From Haemaphysalis longicornis (taxonomy: Eukaryota > Arthropoda > Arachnida > Ixodida > Ixodidae): a stretch of 64,000 nucleotides of DNA. The position numbers and the translations under genes were made by a program. The notes beneath the pieces are model-generated. The model was not told where the DNA came from, made no database searches, and saw nothing but the letters and a program-made list of their open reading frames with translations. Below, piece after piece: positions 1 through 12,089 of the stretch. Numbering within the stretch: position 1 is the stretch's first letter; the number at the start of each line of letters is the position of its first letter. Location of the stretch: NCBI GenBank assembly GCA_013339765.2, contig CM023454.1:41735177-41799176 (forward strand), written 5' to 3'.

Positions 1-176
1 AGCCTGCAGTGCGGACGCCGGGGCATTCGATTCGACGACACTCGCCTGTGTAAGTCACTTTGTTGACCGCTGCTTCGCCGCCTCTCTATTCTTTTGAGTT
101 GTTAGGGGAGCACAAGTTCGCTCCAATAAACGTGTTTCTCATTCAACACAACTGCATCGTCCTTGTCTTCGTGACA
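1..176 (+). repeat. 3' part of a Gypsy LTR (family G1), cut by window edge
   Basis: This stretch aligns by eye with the 3' halves of the two LTRs at 17710-18105 and 20519-20900. Shared landmarks are the 'agcctgcag' block, the 'gtcactttgttg' block, 'gagttgttag', an AATAAA polyadenylation signal (125-130) and the terminal 'cgtgaca'. No gag or other interior sequence follows it, so it is either a solo LTR or the 3' LTR of an element whose body lies left of the window. Confidence 0.8.
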
Positions 177-623
177 ATATCCCAACAAATCGGACGGTTT
201 CGCATGCAACAGGAACGAATGCTATATATCAGCTTATAGCAACTTAATCCGAAATAAAAAACACAGAATTTTTAATATCGGCGCATGATTTCACGCCAAA
301 TGTATGAAAAAAGTATCTTGATATACTGAAAAAAAAATTAATAATTACTTCCTCACCCACCTTTGCATCTTACACTGCCTTCGAAGTACACAGAGCTCTT
401 ATAAGCTACACAAATAATTCCTTCAGACGCTCAGCAGATGTTTCTATATTTTTGGAATTCTAGAAGCAGGTTAGGGTAGCGGGGTCGCACTAAAGTCATA
501 TATTGAGTTTTTACATTTATTTCATTTAAGAAGTTGTTGATCTATCTAGGATTTTTGCACATTTCGGGACTTTCTTTGTTGTGTCACTTGTTGAATTGCT
601 AATTCGTAGCATGCTAGCATGTA
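177..623. other. no gene recognised
   Basis: AT-rich sequence between the LTR fragment and the Tigger element. The short ORF that starts here (581-793) runs into the transposon's terminal repeat and is not a gene. Confidence 0.6.
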
Positions 624-648
624 CAGTCAAACGCCGCTACAACGAACG
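624..648 (+). repeat. left terminal inverted repeat of Tigger element
   Basis: CAGTCAAACGC followed by a degenerate CTACAACGAA tract. It is the inverse of the sequence at 3829-3853 with a few mismatches after the first 11 bases. Confidence 0.85.
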
Positions 649-1956
649 CTTCCACTACGAAATTACCTGTACAACGAAGCATGCCATATGGCCTGGCCAG
701 ATTCCGGTGTTTCCTATGTATTGTGAACGCCACTACAGCGAATACCACTACAGCGAATTTGCCTGTTTAACGAAGAAAATCATGCGTTCCTAATCGCTGA
801 AATGTTGTTTGATAACGAATACTGCTAGCCGCCCACGTGGTAACGCGCAGCAGCGAACCGAATCCGAGCAACCGGGCTGCTCGGTATAGGCTCGGGGCTG
901 CGTCGCCGCGGCCCGCTGCTGCCGCCGATGGCACTCGCTAATGCAAACGGCCAGACCAAGGTCACCCCGGGCTATGTTTTAAAGAACTATAAAATTAAAC
1001 AAATGCCGATAATGCCGCTGCACTGCTGCTGAGGGATGTAGCCAGCGGGAGCATGGAGTTCGACCCCCCGCCTTTCCCCCTCCTTCCGAAATATTTTCCC
1101 AGCAGCGCGCGTAAGCGAGGGCTAGTGTTTCCTCCCACAAAACTCCTCCCCGGGAAGCCCACATGTTTCCTTTTACGCTGCCAGAGAGAGGACGGTTCAC
1201 CTAATTGCGCCTTTGGCCCTCGGGGCGAAGAACCCAATCACTGAGGGGGCGCAAACACCTGCACAGAATGGCGGCGTGGCCCGACTGCGGTTACTCGCTC
1301 TTTTTAAGGCGTTGGCGTGTAGCTGAACCAGTTGTACCTTCGGCCTTTCTTGTGTCGACAGACGCCGAATAAACAAAATAGGAGCGCGGAAGACATCGAC
1401 AAACAATATCTATGTCGCCTCGGAACTTCCAGGCTGGGTGGCCTTCCTTTTCTTCCGCTCCCTCCACTGTTTTCCCACCGGCGGAAAAGCAGTCTGGACC
1501 GAGTTTCGTCGTCGCAGCAGGGTCTACAGTGTAATAAATAAAATGAGAAATGGCACAAAACAGGCGCGGTACGTCGGCGTGGTCCCAAGTCCTGACTGGC
1601 TGTTCTGCTATTCCCGGAGCACTTGCAATTTTAGCGAGAAGAAGGAAGGAAAAGGGCGATCGGTGTGCAAATTTGGGATTTAACGTGTACATTTCAGAAT
1701 TTTTTTTATAATGACAGGGCGGTTTCGAGAAGGAAGGGACAAAGGGCAACAATGATTTAGAGGAGAGTTTTCGGGCTAGTCTTGGGGAGGCGGCTGCAGA
1801 AAAACGGCGTAAGAAGAGTCAGTTAAGTGTGCGCATGCGCGCCCTGCCTGACTGCGGAGAGAAGCGAGTCTGCTGCTGATCTGGTCTGTAGCGTGGTTGT
1901 TCGATTGTGCGGTGTTCGTGTTGCAACGTCTTGGAATCACGATTAGTGCAGGTGAA

Positions 1957-2982
1957 GTTGCAGGGACTAAAAAGCGACGACAATTCAGCCTCGATGAGAA
2001 GATGAAGATGATCAGTGCCATGCAGGGCGGCTGGAAAAAAAGAGAACTTAGCCGAGGAATACGGTATCAGCGCATCGACCTTGTCGACGTTCCTTAAGGA
2101 CAAATAAAAGATACAGGAGCAAGTGGCACACCATAAAACGGACCCGTCAAGGAAGCGGATCCGTGCAGCCACATTTCAGGATAATGACGCCGCCGTCTAC
2201 ACGTGGTTTGCCGATGTACGTACAAGGAAGATTCCTGTAAGCTTGCCGGTGCTGTTTCAGAAGGCCAAACAGTTTGCTTTCACCCTCGGCGTAGATGAAG
2301 CGTACTTCAAAGCGACGAGTGGCTGGCTGAGAAGCTTTAAACAACGACATGGCATTGTTTTCAAGACTCTGGCTGGCGAAGAGACCGACGCACCGCACGA
2401 TCTCGCCGACAATTGGTGTGAGTCCGAACTGCTGAGAGTGCTGCAGGAGTACAGGCCGGAAGACACATTTAATGCCGACGAAACTGCTCTTTTTATGAAT
2501 TGCTACCTCGGAAGACCCTCTGCGAGAAAAGAGATCACTGCTAAGGGGGAAAAAAGTCCAAGCAACATTTGATTGTGCTGCTCTGCTGCAATGGAGCAGG
2601 GACTGAAAAGCTGAAGCCGCTAGTGATTGGGAGGTCGGCAAAGCCACGATGCTTTAAGGGCGTGCGTAGCCTTCCAGCAGATTAAGTTGCGAGCAAAAAG
2701 GCCTAAATGACGGCGGACTTTTTCCAAACCTGGCTTTTGCAACTGGAGAAAACAATGCGGCTTCCGAATCGCAAGATTGCTCTTCTCATCGACAACTGCG
2801 CCGCACACAACAAGATCCCGGTGCTAAATCACGTGGAAGTGATTTTTCTGCCGCCGAATTGCACGTCGACGTCGGTGCTGCAGCCATTGTACCATGGGAT
2901 CATACGGTTCGTTAAAGGCCGCTACCGCACGATGATGCTGCAGCGAATTCTGCTCAACCTCCAACACAACATGAAAGGCTAA
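1957..2982 (+). pseudogene. Tigger/pogo transposase, frameshifted and catalytically broken
   Basis: The transposase would bind the element's ends and catalyse cut-and-paste through a DDD/DDE site. The N-terminal Psq/CENP-B helix-turn-helix is visible from about 1965 (KRRQFSLDEK...). It shifts frame near the A run at 2033-2043 and continues as NLAEEYGISASTLS. An in-frame stop at about 2105 precedes the second, CenpB-type DNA-binding half (2123-2400). The DDE domain keeps the first aspartate (NADETALF, about 2472) and the second (LLIDNCAAH, about 2785-2812). At the third position the usual LQPLD motif reads LQPLY (about 2880-2895), removing a catalytic acid. Another stop lies at about 2680-2706. 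Family members are usually 400-550 residues, and the summed pieces are shorter. It is a pseudogene. Confidence 0.85.
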
Positions 2983-3828
2983 TTCTAATTATTTGCTTAC
3001 TTTATTCCACTAACTACGGTAAAATGCATTCGCATTTTTCAGTTATTGCAAACTACAACAGCCTGCCCGGTGAAATTGAAGCTCTATTATCTTTATCATC
3101 ATTTAAAAGGCTTCTTAAAAAGTTTCTTATGGAGTGCTGAATGGTATATAACAGGCATAGTGAAATTTTTTTGTGTATTTTTGAGTATTATTCGTTGCAC
3201 TTTTGCGTATTATTTTTTCTCGCTGAATTTATGTTTGTAGTGCTGCACTTCTTTTCCTTTTTGCTTCATCGTGTTTTCTCATACTGAGTGAATGCAATTA
3301 TGCCTGCTTTTGTTTCTTGTGGCATAGGTTGTTTAGAAATTTCACCTAGACGCGCGGATTAGCGTTTTCTATCTCGTGAAAATTCCTTAGTGTTCTTTTG
3401 ATTATTACTATAGTTTTACATGTATAATATTGCGTTTCCTGTTATTCTATTTGTCATTTTTTTCTCCCCTTTCGAGTCCGCCCTAAATATACTACCTATT
3501 TTGTATTGCTATATTGCCAATATTTTTTTATTATTTACATTACTACTCTGTAATGCATATAGCTCTATAATATGCCACTGTATATTATGATTATAGAGGC
3601 TTCCACTGTGTTTTGTTCTTCTATGTAATATTTAACCGAGGATCCTGATGCAGTCTCGACTATGCGACCCTCGTCTGTATAATTTTGCTTTGCAACCTTC
3701 ATCTTCTTGTAAGATGGAATAAACTTCTGCTTCTTATATATGCTTATCTGCTTTATAGGATGACAATTTATCGCGCGATGCATATAGCGAAGTGACGTGT
3801 ATAACGAACAATTACCACGGTCCCGCAC

Positions 3829-3853
3829 GCTTCGTTATACAAGCGTTTGACTG
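3829..3853 (-). repeat. right terminal inverted repeat of Tigger element
   Basis: Ends GCGTTTGACTG followed by TA; inverse complement of 624-648. The 11 outermost bases match exactly. Confidence 0.85.
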
Positions 3854-3855
3854 TA

Positions 3856-5519
3856 GTTATTATGCATCCCAAGCTTTGCCCAGCTCTACATAAGCAAGGA
3901 CCATTAGTTAAAATGGAGCTAGGCCTACCAAATTTCTCGCCTGCACAGTCCTGCATGAGATAGCGGAGTTTGCTCTTTGCGCCCTATTTCTCCGCGGGTG
4001 CGTCACACATCGGTGACGGCTCGCGCAGCTGTCGCTTCAGAGCACCTTTGGAGTTGCGGTGACATCGTATTCGTAGGCGGTTTAACTACCGTCATAACGC
4101 AAAGACGTAGAAACTAATTAAACTAAATTTGACAAGAAAGATAGCTGTGCAAAACAAAACAGGAAGATTGAAATGCAACGTCGCTAAAATGAATGAATAA
4201 GTAAAGATACCTGTGATGATATAACAGGCAGTATTAAGTGTACCAAGTTAAAGGCGTGTGCGACGACACTCCTGCTTCTGCAACTGTTGGGGTTACGCAT
4301 GGTGATGTTGAAAACGGCTGTGCAGAATGTAACAATGCTGATGTGTTTAGAAAACTGCGTTCGGTTTTTGTCTCAAATAAAGTACCGAGGTTTACAGATA
4401 ATTATGGCGGTAAAAAACCAAACGTATGCCTAACTAGTGTTAAAAAAGTAGAATATTTACATTGGGCAAACAAATTTCTGCTTGCTTCTCACTGAAGACT
4501 CCTTGTGGTGCTAGGTTATATAGGTTGGAAATCTGGAAATTTGCAGAAACATTTGCGCACTCAAAAAACCGTACGTGATACCGCGTTTTATAAAATAGGT
4601 GTGTGGAAAACTAGGTACTGTTGTTTTAGGTGCGTGGTGAGCCTGGCGTTTCGGCTTATTCGCGTAAAAGTGAGTAAAACGTGATAACATACGCACTAGG
4701 ACCCGTACCGCACAACAAAGTCCTTCAAAGGAATCGTAATGACAACAGATTCGACCTTAGCTGTCGCAAAATTATTTTGTAGGTAATTCGGCAAAGAACC
4801 AATTTTAGAGATATTACATTTGCTTTGACAAATTCTTACGCCACCCCTGCTCCTTTCGAACACTGCAGGTGATGTTGCGAAAATACACGTTCCATCTGTA
4901 AGGAAACACTCACTGGCAGAAGGTGTGAGTTTCTGCATCACAGACCCACGAGCGTACTCACTGTTGTGTATAAGGTGTTAACCAATGTTATAGTTAGCCG
5001 CATAAGTGCCAGTCTGGGTTGCCGACATCCCCGACAATAGGCTAGGTTTTGGAAAGGGTACTCAGACATGGATCACATTCATGTCGTCAAAGAAGTTATA
5101 GAAAAATCCCCACAATCCACTAAACGCGTTTACATCGAATTCATTTACCATGATGGTACAGCGGTGGCGTAGAGGCTGAGCATCTGCCTCGCGTGCAGAA
5201 GTACTGCGCTTTACATTCTGGCACTGCACAATTCCCAGCCGATTAAAATATTCCACGTTTCGACGCAATTGCACAAGCAGGCTTGATCTGCGGCCTGATA
5301 CCGGTGACAATTGCGGGTAAAGTTCTCCTAAATCAGAGCAGGTTTCGCCACCCTGGTGTAGTAACCGCCACTACCGCCAATGAATACGCCAAATATCCCT
5401 CGGCCCTCCGTCTCCAGTGGCTGTGAAGGAACTGACAACGGTGACGGTCAGACTAATGACACCAGCAGAGGTTGCTAGGGATCCCTGGAACCGGAGGGGC
5501 CGCCATTGGAATCCAAACA
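3856..5519. other. intergenic stretch, no gene recognised
   Basis: An 85-codon plus-strand ORF at 4238-4495 has no motif I recognise, and ORFs on the minus strand look random. At 5163-5200 the plus strand has a TGGCGTAGAGG sequence fitting the Pol III A-box consensus, with a poor B-box-like sequence about 80 bp on. This may be a decayed tRNA-derived SINE head. Nothing else is supportable. Confidence 0.5.
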
Positions 5520-5529
5520 GGGCAACGTT

Positions 5530-8365
5530 AAACGCGACACCTTTATCTAACGAGGCGAGTGTACACGTGTTTGATTATTAGAGGGTACAAATGGGGGTAT
5601 AATATTACTTAGCGAGGTTATTACTACGGGTAAAGCCTTCACAGTGCATAAAAATGTATACATGGTATATTACCGTGTTCTAGTGAACAGAGGAGAACTA
5701 AAAGTGGGGGTTCTAGTGAATAAAAGCATAGCTGGCAACATACGATCAATATAGCATTACCGAAAGGGCAGCCGGTCTTGTAGTTTGGCTAATTAGGAGG
5801 TACAAATTCAATGTGGTACAGGGCTACGCGACTACATCGAGCCACGACGACCACCTAGTTGAACGCTTCTTTGTAGATGTTGTACAGGGGTACGCGCCTA
5901 CATCGATCCGCGACGACCATCTAGTTGAAAGCTTCTTTGTAGATGGTGAATCGGGTAAGGCTAAAATAAAAACACAGTATGCTGTATTTATGGGTGAATG
6001 TAAAGCAAAAGTAAAGGAATAAGCGCGCCGAAGACATGGCAGTTGGGAACTACGTTCTGGGGTGGTGAAATAAAAAAGGGGAGATATTAGTGCTGTTCGC
6101 CGAACGGAATACTCTACACACTATGAATAACTTCTTCTGCAAACGGTAAAGCCGAAAATGTGTGCGGAGAAGCACGAATTGGTAGCATAAAAAAGAAATC
6201 GACTTCCAACTATGCGATAACCTTGGCGTCGTGCTGGATGTAAAACTGCTCATGTGGGTAAGGTGTAGTGACCACCGCATAACAGATCTCGAATTAGGGT
6301 GTAGTTCATGTGGAACCGTATTTAGCTAGTAGAAAAACAGACAATAATGAGCTTACCGTACGACGGAAAGTGGGAAAATCCTGGAAACTGCTGCAGAACC
6401 GACATTCCGCACTTACCGTGGTAGCAAAGTGTACGATACAGCAAGCCAGGGACAATCTTACATGCATTATGACGGACTGTTCACCAAAAGTCGGAGTTAC
6501 CATCGCTAGACAGGAAAATGGTATATCTTTCAAGGAGACGAAAGATATAACTAGGAAACCGCAAAGCATGACAATCTCCACACCCAGCTAACTGAATAAA
6601 ACTAACGTAGAATTCAAAGTTAATAAGCGTAACACAGCTAACACTCGGAAGTATAATGTGGAGATGATCCAGCATGCTGTACACAACTGAGGCAGCATAA
6701 AAACGGTGAGCAGGGGCCTACGCGTAGGAAAAAACATATGTATGCACATAAAAACAAGTACGGCCAGGTCATCACAAACACTAATTGTTGTAGTAGCCGA
6801 GGAGTTCCATAGAGGTCTGTACCATAGCCGCGACATTAAAACAATTACCGGAAGAGGATGTAGTTCCGAGGAGATAAACACTCCACCAGTAATGACAGAG
6901 GAAGTAGAAAAGGCTCTGAAAGAAAGCACCTGGATGGGATGTAACAACAGCAGACCTCTGGAAGGATGGCGGCAAATTGTACTAGGAAAGTCCGCAAACC
7001 TGTATACGCAACGCCTAATGATCGCGAGCGTACCACAAAATTTTTAAAACACGAAAATCATCCAAAGGCATAAGAAAGGCGACATGAAAGATCTTTAATA
7101 GTACAGGCCGTTCAGCTTACTGTAGGTCGTCTATAAGGTGCTTACCGAGGTAGTAGCTAACAGAATTTCTGCTTCCATAGATTTTATTCAAATCCGTAAA
7201 CAAGCAGTGTTTTGTGAATGCCATTTAACAATAAACCACAGAAACACAATCAAGCAGGTAAAACACAAAAGCCCGGAGTAAACTCAGCACTTACTTATAA
7301 CCTTCATAGATCGTGAAAATTCCTTTGACTTCCTCGAATGCTCAGCAGTCTTTCAGGCATTTGGGAATCATAATGTACACGGGCATTACAAATATACAAG
7401 AGGATATCTATAATGTGTCCACAGCTACCGTCATCCTCCATAAGGAGAGCAGTAAAATGCCTGTTAAGAAGGCTATCAGACAAGTACACGCAATCTCTCC
7501 AATACTGTTCACAGCATGTTTACAAGAGGTATGCAAACATTGAATTGGGAACAGGGTATGTAAGTGTTATTGAAGATTATCACCGTAACCTCGCAATTGC
7601 ATAAGGCGTTGCCTTGGTAAGTATTTCGGGGGATTAATTGCAAAGCATGCTTGCCACACAGGACAAGCATAGTAGAACCATGGGCTTGAAAATATTATGC
7701 TGGAAAATAAAGCAATGCTGGAAAGCACAGCATTTTGAGATAGGTGGTGAGGGACTGTAAGAGGTAAGTGAATATATCTCACTTAGGACAAGTGGTTACC
7801 CCGGCGCCCAATCATGATGCAGATATGATTATAAGGATAATTGGGGGTGGAGTGCATTCGGCAAGGACTTTAAGGCAACGAATGGCAGCCTACTATTGGC
7901 CGTGAAGAATAAAGCGTGTGACAGCTGCATGTTACCGGTACTCACCTACGGAGAGGAAACTTGGATGCTCATAAAAAGGTTCAACCTAAGTTGAGGATGA
8001 ATCAGCGAAGAACAGAACGCAAAATGGCTTTTACAACTTTTAGGGACAAGATGAGAGCGGAGTGGATAAGGAAACAAATGCTTGTTAAGGACACATTAGT
8101 AGAAATTGGTGTGAATAAATTGGTATGGTCCGGGCAGGAATGCGAAGGCAAAATTACCCTTGGTCATTAAGGGTAACGGGGTGGATCCCCTGAGAATACA
8201 AGCGTACCTTGTGGATGCAGAAGGTAACTGGCCAGATGAGAACAAGATGGTTGCTGGTATAAACTGGTCGCAGTTGGTACAGGACCAGGATCATTGGAGA
8301 TCTAGCGGAGAGGCCTTTGCCCTGGAGTGGACGTAGAGAAGCTGTAAATGATGATGACTGATCAT
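5530..8365 (+). mobile_element. RTE-type LINE, decayed (copy 1)
   Basis: An RTE LINE encodes an apurinic-type endonuclease and a reverse transcriptase in one ORF. The endonuclease region is visible at 5800-6290: the YAPTS...ESFFVD stretch, then VMGDFNAK decayed to FMGECKAK, then CSDHR. The linker is at 6310-6590 (SPKVGVTIARQENG). The RT is at 6850-7760 (EEVEKALKE; KDL-stop-YRPF; SPILFTACLQE). The C-terminal region is at 7900-8330 (LRMNQRRTERKM...RDKMRAEWIRKQ). It ends near a short TGATGATGA-like tail at about 8350. Frameshifts and stops occur throughout, including TAA-TAG at 7096-7101. The left edge of the duplicated block coincides with the start of the recognisable endonuclease. It belongs to the same family as the minus-strand RTE at 34885-36640. 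Confidence 0.82.
5813..5944 (+). repeat. 66 bp tandem duplication inside RTE endonuclease
   Basis: Two adjacent 66-base units (5813-5878, 5879-5944) each encode VQGYA.TS...DDHLVE.FFVD and keep the reading frame. Copy 2 of the block (50030-50095) has only one unit, so the duplication arose in copy 1 after the block duplicated. Confidence 0.9.
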
Positions 8366-9375
8366 GAGAAAACATTTGATTTCGTGACCAACGCTGCCGT
8401 GCTAGAACCACTGAAAGACAAGCGCATAGAGGAGAACTACAGAAGACATTTAGAAGGCATAAGCAAGGAATGCACGGGAACGAAAACCCTGCTTAGGCGA
8501 AGCAATAAACCATTTCGGTAAAAGTGTTCACAGCCTGTCTGGAGGGGTGTTTCCGCAGCCTGACTGGGAAAACTTAGGATTAATAGTCAGCGGGGAATAT
8601 CTGAGCCATTTGAGAATAGCAGCCGAAATATTATTGCCGAGTGAGACTGCAGAACACATGCAAACAATGCTTGATTAACTACAGACAGAAAGGACGGCCC
8701 TGAGAAGAGAAATAAACATAATTCCATTTAAAGCAATGATGAATAAAATTTCGAACAACGCCTTCTTCAGCTCAAAAGCGAAACCCTAGAAGAAGTAAAC
8801 GAATAAAACGAACTCGGAAAGATGGCGAGTGCTTACCCCAGCCAAGAAAGAGAAATCTGGCGCAAAATAGGTACGGGTTACGGAGCACTCGGCAAGCACT
8901 TCCTTATAATAAAATAAAGCTACTTCTGCCAATCAAAAAGAAACATCTACAACCAGTGCATACCACCGATTATGACGTATGGAGCTGAACCTTGGCGGCT
9001 TACTAAACAACCTGAACGCAAATTTAGGTTTTTTTTAATCGGCCACGAAACGATTATTGCTAGCAATATCACTCAGGGACCACAAAAGAGCAAACTGGAT
9101 CTGAGAACTGGAGTAAAAGATATTATAGTAAAATGTACGAACTCGTTCTGGCCACCTAGTGAGGTTAACCGTCCACGGGTGGACAATATGGGCAAAGGAG
9201 TGAATACAAAGAGCTGGGTGTAAAACAAAGGGAAGGCCAGAGATTCGTTGGACGCATGAAACGAAAAATTCGGGGGTAAGGTGTGGACTCTAACAGCGCA
9301 GGACAGGAGCAGTTGGAGGTCAATATAGAGGCCTGCGTCCATCAGTGGACCTGAGTAAGCTAATGATGAGGGCGA
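8366..9375 (+). pseudogene. second RTE-type reverse transcriptase, 3' portion only (copy 1)
   Basis: A separate LINE tail directly follows the first. Readable pieces are RT palm/thumb fragments (8520-8660, GVSAA...SEPFENSS), then RKIGTGYGALGKH (8866-8905), then YNQCIPPIMTYGAEPWRLTKQ.ERK (8950-9028) and a basic C-terminal stretch ending SISGPE (to about 9350). The YGAE.W.LTKQ.ERK sequence is typical of RTE-like endonuclease-RT proteins. The piece lacks endonuclease and the RT N-terminus and contains many stops. The copy at 52491-53505 is similarly decayed. Confidence 0.7.
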
Positions 9376-11404
9376 CAATGTGCACCAAATCTTTGGACAA
9401 TTGCTCCACGAAAAATTCTTAGGCAAAACTTTATCGAATGAGTAGTAGCAACGACAATTTGATATACCTAACCTTAATCAAAGAATGTATGTCGGTATTG
9501 ATAATATTTTAACCTGACCGCATTCGGTGTACTACAACACACAAACCGCATTTGTTAGCAATTTTCTATAGAGGTTGCTTATAAAGCAAAACATAAAATG
9601 AAACTGGAAGGATCTAGTTTAATTGTATGCTTTAAGCAATGGTTGCCTGCTTCTTTAGCAAATGAGGCCAAGCATTCACAGGATGAAAGTATCTGAAGAA
9701 TAAAGGAAAATACGAGTATAAAAATTGTAAATCTCGGAAGAATAATGGGTACTTTGAGCAACTCCTTTTCACCGAATTTTTTGCTGTATGGTATTGAAGA
9801 CACCAGACTAAAAGCCATTTTTGTTCGAACTAGACATCCTTCGACATTTAAGGTTTTCTACATTAAACATGCTAATTTCCAAAACTGGTTCGTGGTTAAA
9901 GACTGCACCTTCGATTCTACACCAGAATATAATTCTGCCTTGCAAGACAGACAAAGGCGAGGCATTTTTATCCGCATAGACAGTGATGCATCACACATTA
10001 AACAACCCAAATAAAACTCTACAAATAATGGCAGCATAATAGACTGCCTTGGTACAGAGATGGGTTTTAAACAGATATTCTTTATTTGTCAAGGTTTCGC
10101 AAACATGGTCTCATTTCCGAACCATGAAGCTGCACCAACACCCAAGATACATGCACCTTCGCTTCATTCCGGGTCAAGCAAAAACTTCAGCAAAGAAGGA
10201 AGTTCCTTCACATTAAGGTTGGGAGGGCAACATGACGCCATATACCGCACTGGCTCGATTATGCACAAATTATTAAGGCGATTCGCTCAAACCTAACAAC
10301 GATGTTCGAGTTCTTGTATAGGCTACATCGGCGGTGCCCACAACCAATGGCTGATTAGTTCAAAAAAGCTGAGCGTCAAGGTTGCGGTGTGCGTCCTTTG
10401 CAGCTCCCATCATGGCCACGTTGGACAACCGGGCAATTCCGCCTACTGCAGTCGTGAGACCTTTTATGCCAGACGTGGGGGCTGCGCGCATGTCCTTCGC
10501 CATGCGACGTCATGCTAGCACACGTTGGAGGCGGTGACCTCAATGCCAGTGTCTCAGAGTACCTACGGCGGGCAGACGACGCCCGGAAGATTGCTGCCGG
10601 GCATAATATAAACCAAAAATGGTAAATACTGGAATCCAGAACCCCGGATGCCCAGACACGAAATATCACCCACGTGATCTTGGTGTTATGAACTACAATC
10701 CAATGACCAAAAAAGAGTTAGAACCTCTAGAGAGGGTATTATTAACCCTACAGAATTGATGAATGCGTTAAAAATTCATTTACCAAGAAACTCCGTGGAC
10801 TACTCTGGGACATTGCGAGGATACCCGCTGCCAGAACTCGGCCACGTGTTCCCTGGAAGCCTTGCTATGACAGATAAGGTTCTTGTTTGTTCAGTGTCTT
10901 TTTTATTTACCGGCAGGCCGATGCACTCTAGGAGGGAGGTAATTCATCGAACCATGCATTTTGTTTGTCTAGCGTGTTTTGTTTCTACCGTCCTAGGTCA
11001 TTGTGTTTGTACGGCAGTGCTTTGCGCTTACTGCACAGGCCTAGAATATTCTTTTTGATTAGTGTTCTCGATGTGAGCGGGCCGTACGAAAAACAGTAGC
11101 CCCAAGCAACACGTAATTACGGTTTCAAATAGGCGATGCTCCTTTCCGAACATCAGCATGTTGATTACAACTTAGCCATTTGAAATATTTTTGAGTGTTT
11201 GTGGAACGCAAGTTCGCTCTTTTAAATATATCTGGCTTGATTTAAACGCGTTTTTTGCCTACGTAATAATATCAATGATACTGGTACGCGGCGTTTTCAC
11301 CAATGACACCCACTTTTTTTTGCCTTGACCAAAATAGAGTGCTGTAGGTGACTGGGGAGGGCACCTCAGTTAATTTAATACGATTACTGATGTTACATAT
11401 AAAG
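9376..11404. other. unrecognised part of composite block (copy 1)
   Basis: This part is shared with 53506-54971 plus 60092-60633 in copy 2. An 89-codon ORF (9745-10014) has no recognisable motif and is broken in copy 2. A readable segment at 10747-10862 (ending FPGSL) is open in both copies and is interrupted by the LINE in copy 2. I cannot assign it to a family. Confidence 0.5.
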
Positions 11405-11645
11405 TGTGGTAATCGAGAGAAGTGGCAGAGGTGAATTCGAGGTATGGGTATGGGCCAGTTGAAGAGGATGTGGCACGGGACATTACCTAAAGCAGAACAT
11501 GGCGGACTGGGCTGGACTGTGTGTGCGAGCTGTACAGGTTGAAGAGTGGACCATGGGGAAACGGGACTTGCGATAAATTGTGTTTTGAGGGGACGCAAAA
11601 TCTTTCAGCGAAACCTTGGCCGGGTGCGAAGACCTTAGTACCACA
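11405..11645 (+). repeat. 5' LTR of gag-only element (copy 1)
   Basis: Starts TGTGGTAATCGAG and ends TTAGTACCACA; aligns with 12666-12931. Shared landmarks are 'cattacct', 'tggactgtgtgtgc', 'gaaaacggggctt' or its variant, 'ggggacgca' and 'gccgggtgc'. Confidence 0.72.
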
Positions 11646-11647
11646 TT

Positions 11648-11665
11648 TGGCGTCCTGAACGTGGG
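11648..11665 (+). promoter_or_regulatory. candidate tRNA primer-binding site
   Basis: TGGCGTCCTGAACGTGGG lies two bases downstream of the LTR end, where minus-strand DNA synthesis is primed in LTR elements. It resembles the TGGCGCCCGAAC class of sites. The copy at 60877-60894 differs by one base. The same core occurs at 49279-49294. Confidence 0.6.
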
Positions 11666-12089
11666 CCCTGCCGTGGTTCCTGCGAAAAGCATATTCCGCG
11701 GTAGGCGTTTTGCGGAGCGAAATACAGTAGCGTTTTATTGGCTCTCGCAATTTTTCGCTAGGCCATCTCGTCTTTGGGGTGCCTTTTTGAGTGTGCAAGT
11801 GATGTTTGTAACCATTATTTCTTCTGTATTCGCTGTGTGACGCACTAGAGCATGTCGGCCAGGGACATGTCTGGTAGGCGAGCCTCTATTCTTTGGAGCC
11901 CCTTAATGCTTCGCGCAAGCCCGCAAGGGATGTGGAATCTACTGCGCTCGTAGGCGCGCTCCGCCCGATAAGGGACCCTGGCGAGAACCTCGCGAACCGG
12001 CTGGAAGGTCTCTGTCTAGGACGACGTGTGTCCAATCACAGACCATTGCTCCAGCCAAGCCTTGCCGTGCAGCGGTTCACAAGTTACGA

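Larger units (their letters stand above)
624..3853 (+). mobile_element. Tigger/pogo-type DNA transposon, about 3.2 kb
   Basis: The left end begins CAGTCAAACGC at 624 and the right end finishes with its inverse at 3853. The next bases inside both ends keep a degenerate ACAACGAA / ATAACGAA match. Both ends are flanked by TA (622-623 and 3854-3855), the target duplication of Tc1/mariner-pogo elements. The interior carries a broken CENP-B-like/DDE transposase on the plus strand (1957-2982). The long 649-1956 leader is partly GC-rich and holds only unconvincing ORFs on both strands; I see no second gene in it. Sequence 2983-3828 is AT-rich 3' untranslated sequence. The element is non-autonomous in its present state. 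Confidence 0.88.

Noticed and set aside
1291..1752. 153-codon minus-strand ORF inside the Tigger leader
   Set aside because: It overlaps ORFs of similar length on both strands, has no recognisable domain and lies in GC-biased transposon leader sequence; most likely chance.
4238..4495. 85-codon ORF in AT-rich sequence
   Set aside because: No recognisable domain or start context; left as part of an unannotated stretch.
5163..5260. Possible tRNA gene or SINE (A-box-like TGGCGTAGAGG)
   Set aside because: The B box is poor and too far away, and no cloverleaf can be drawn; at most a decayed SINE head.
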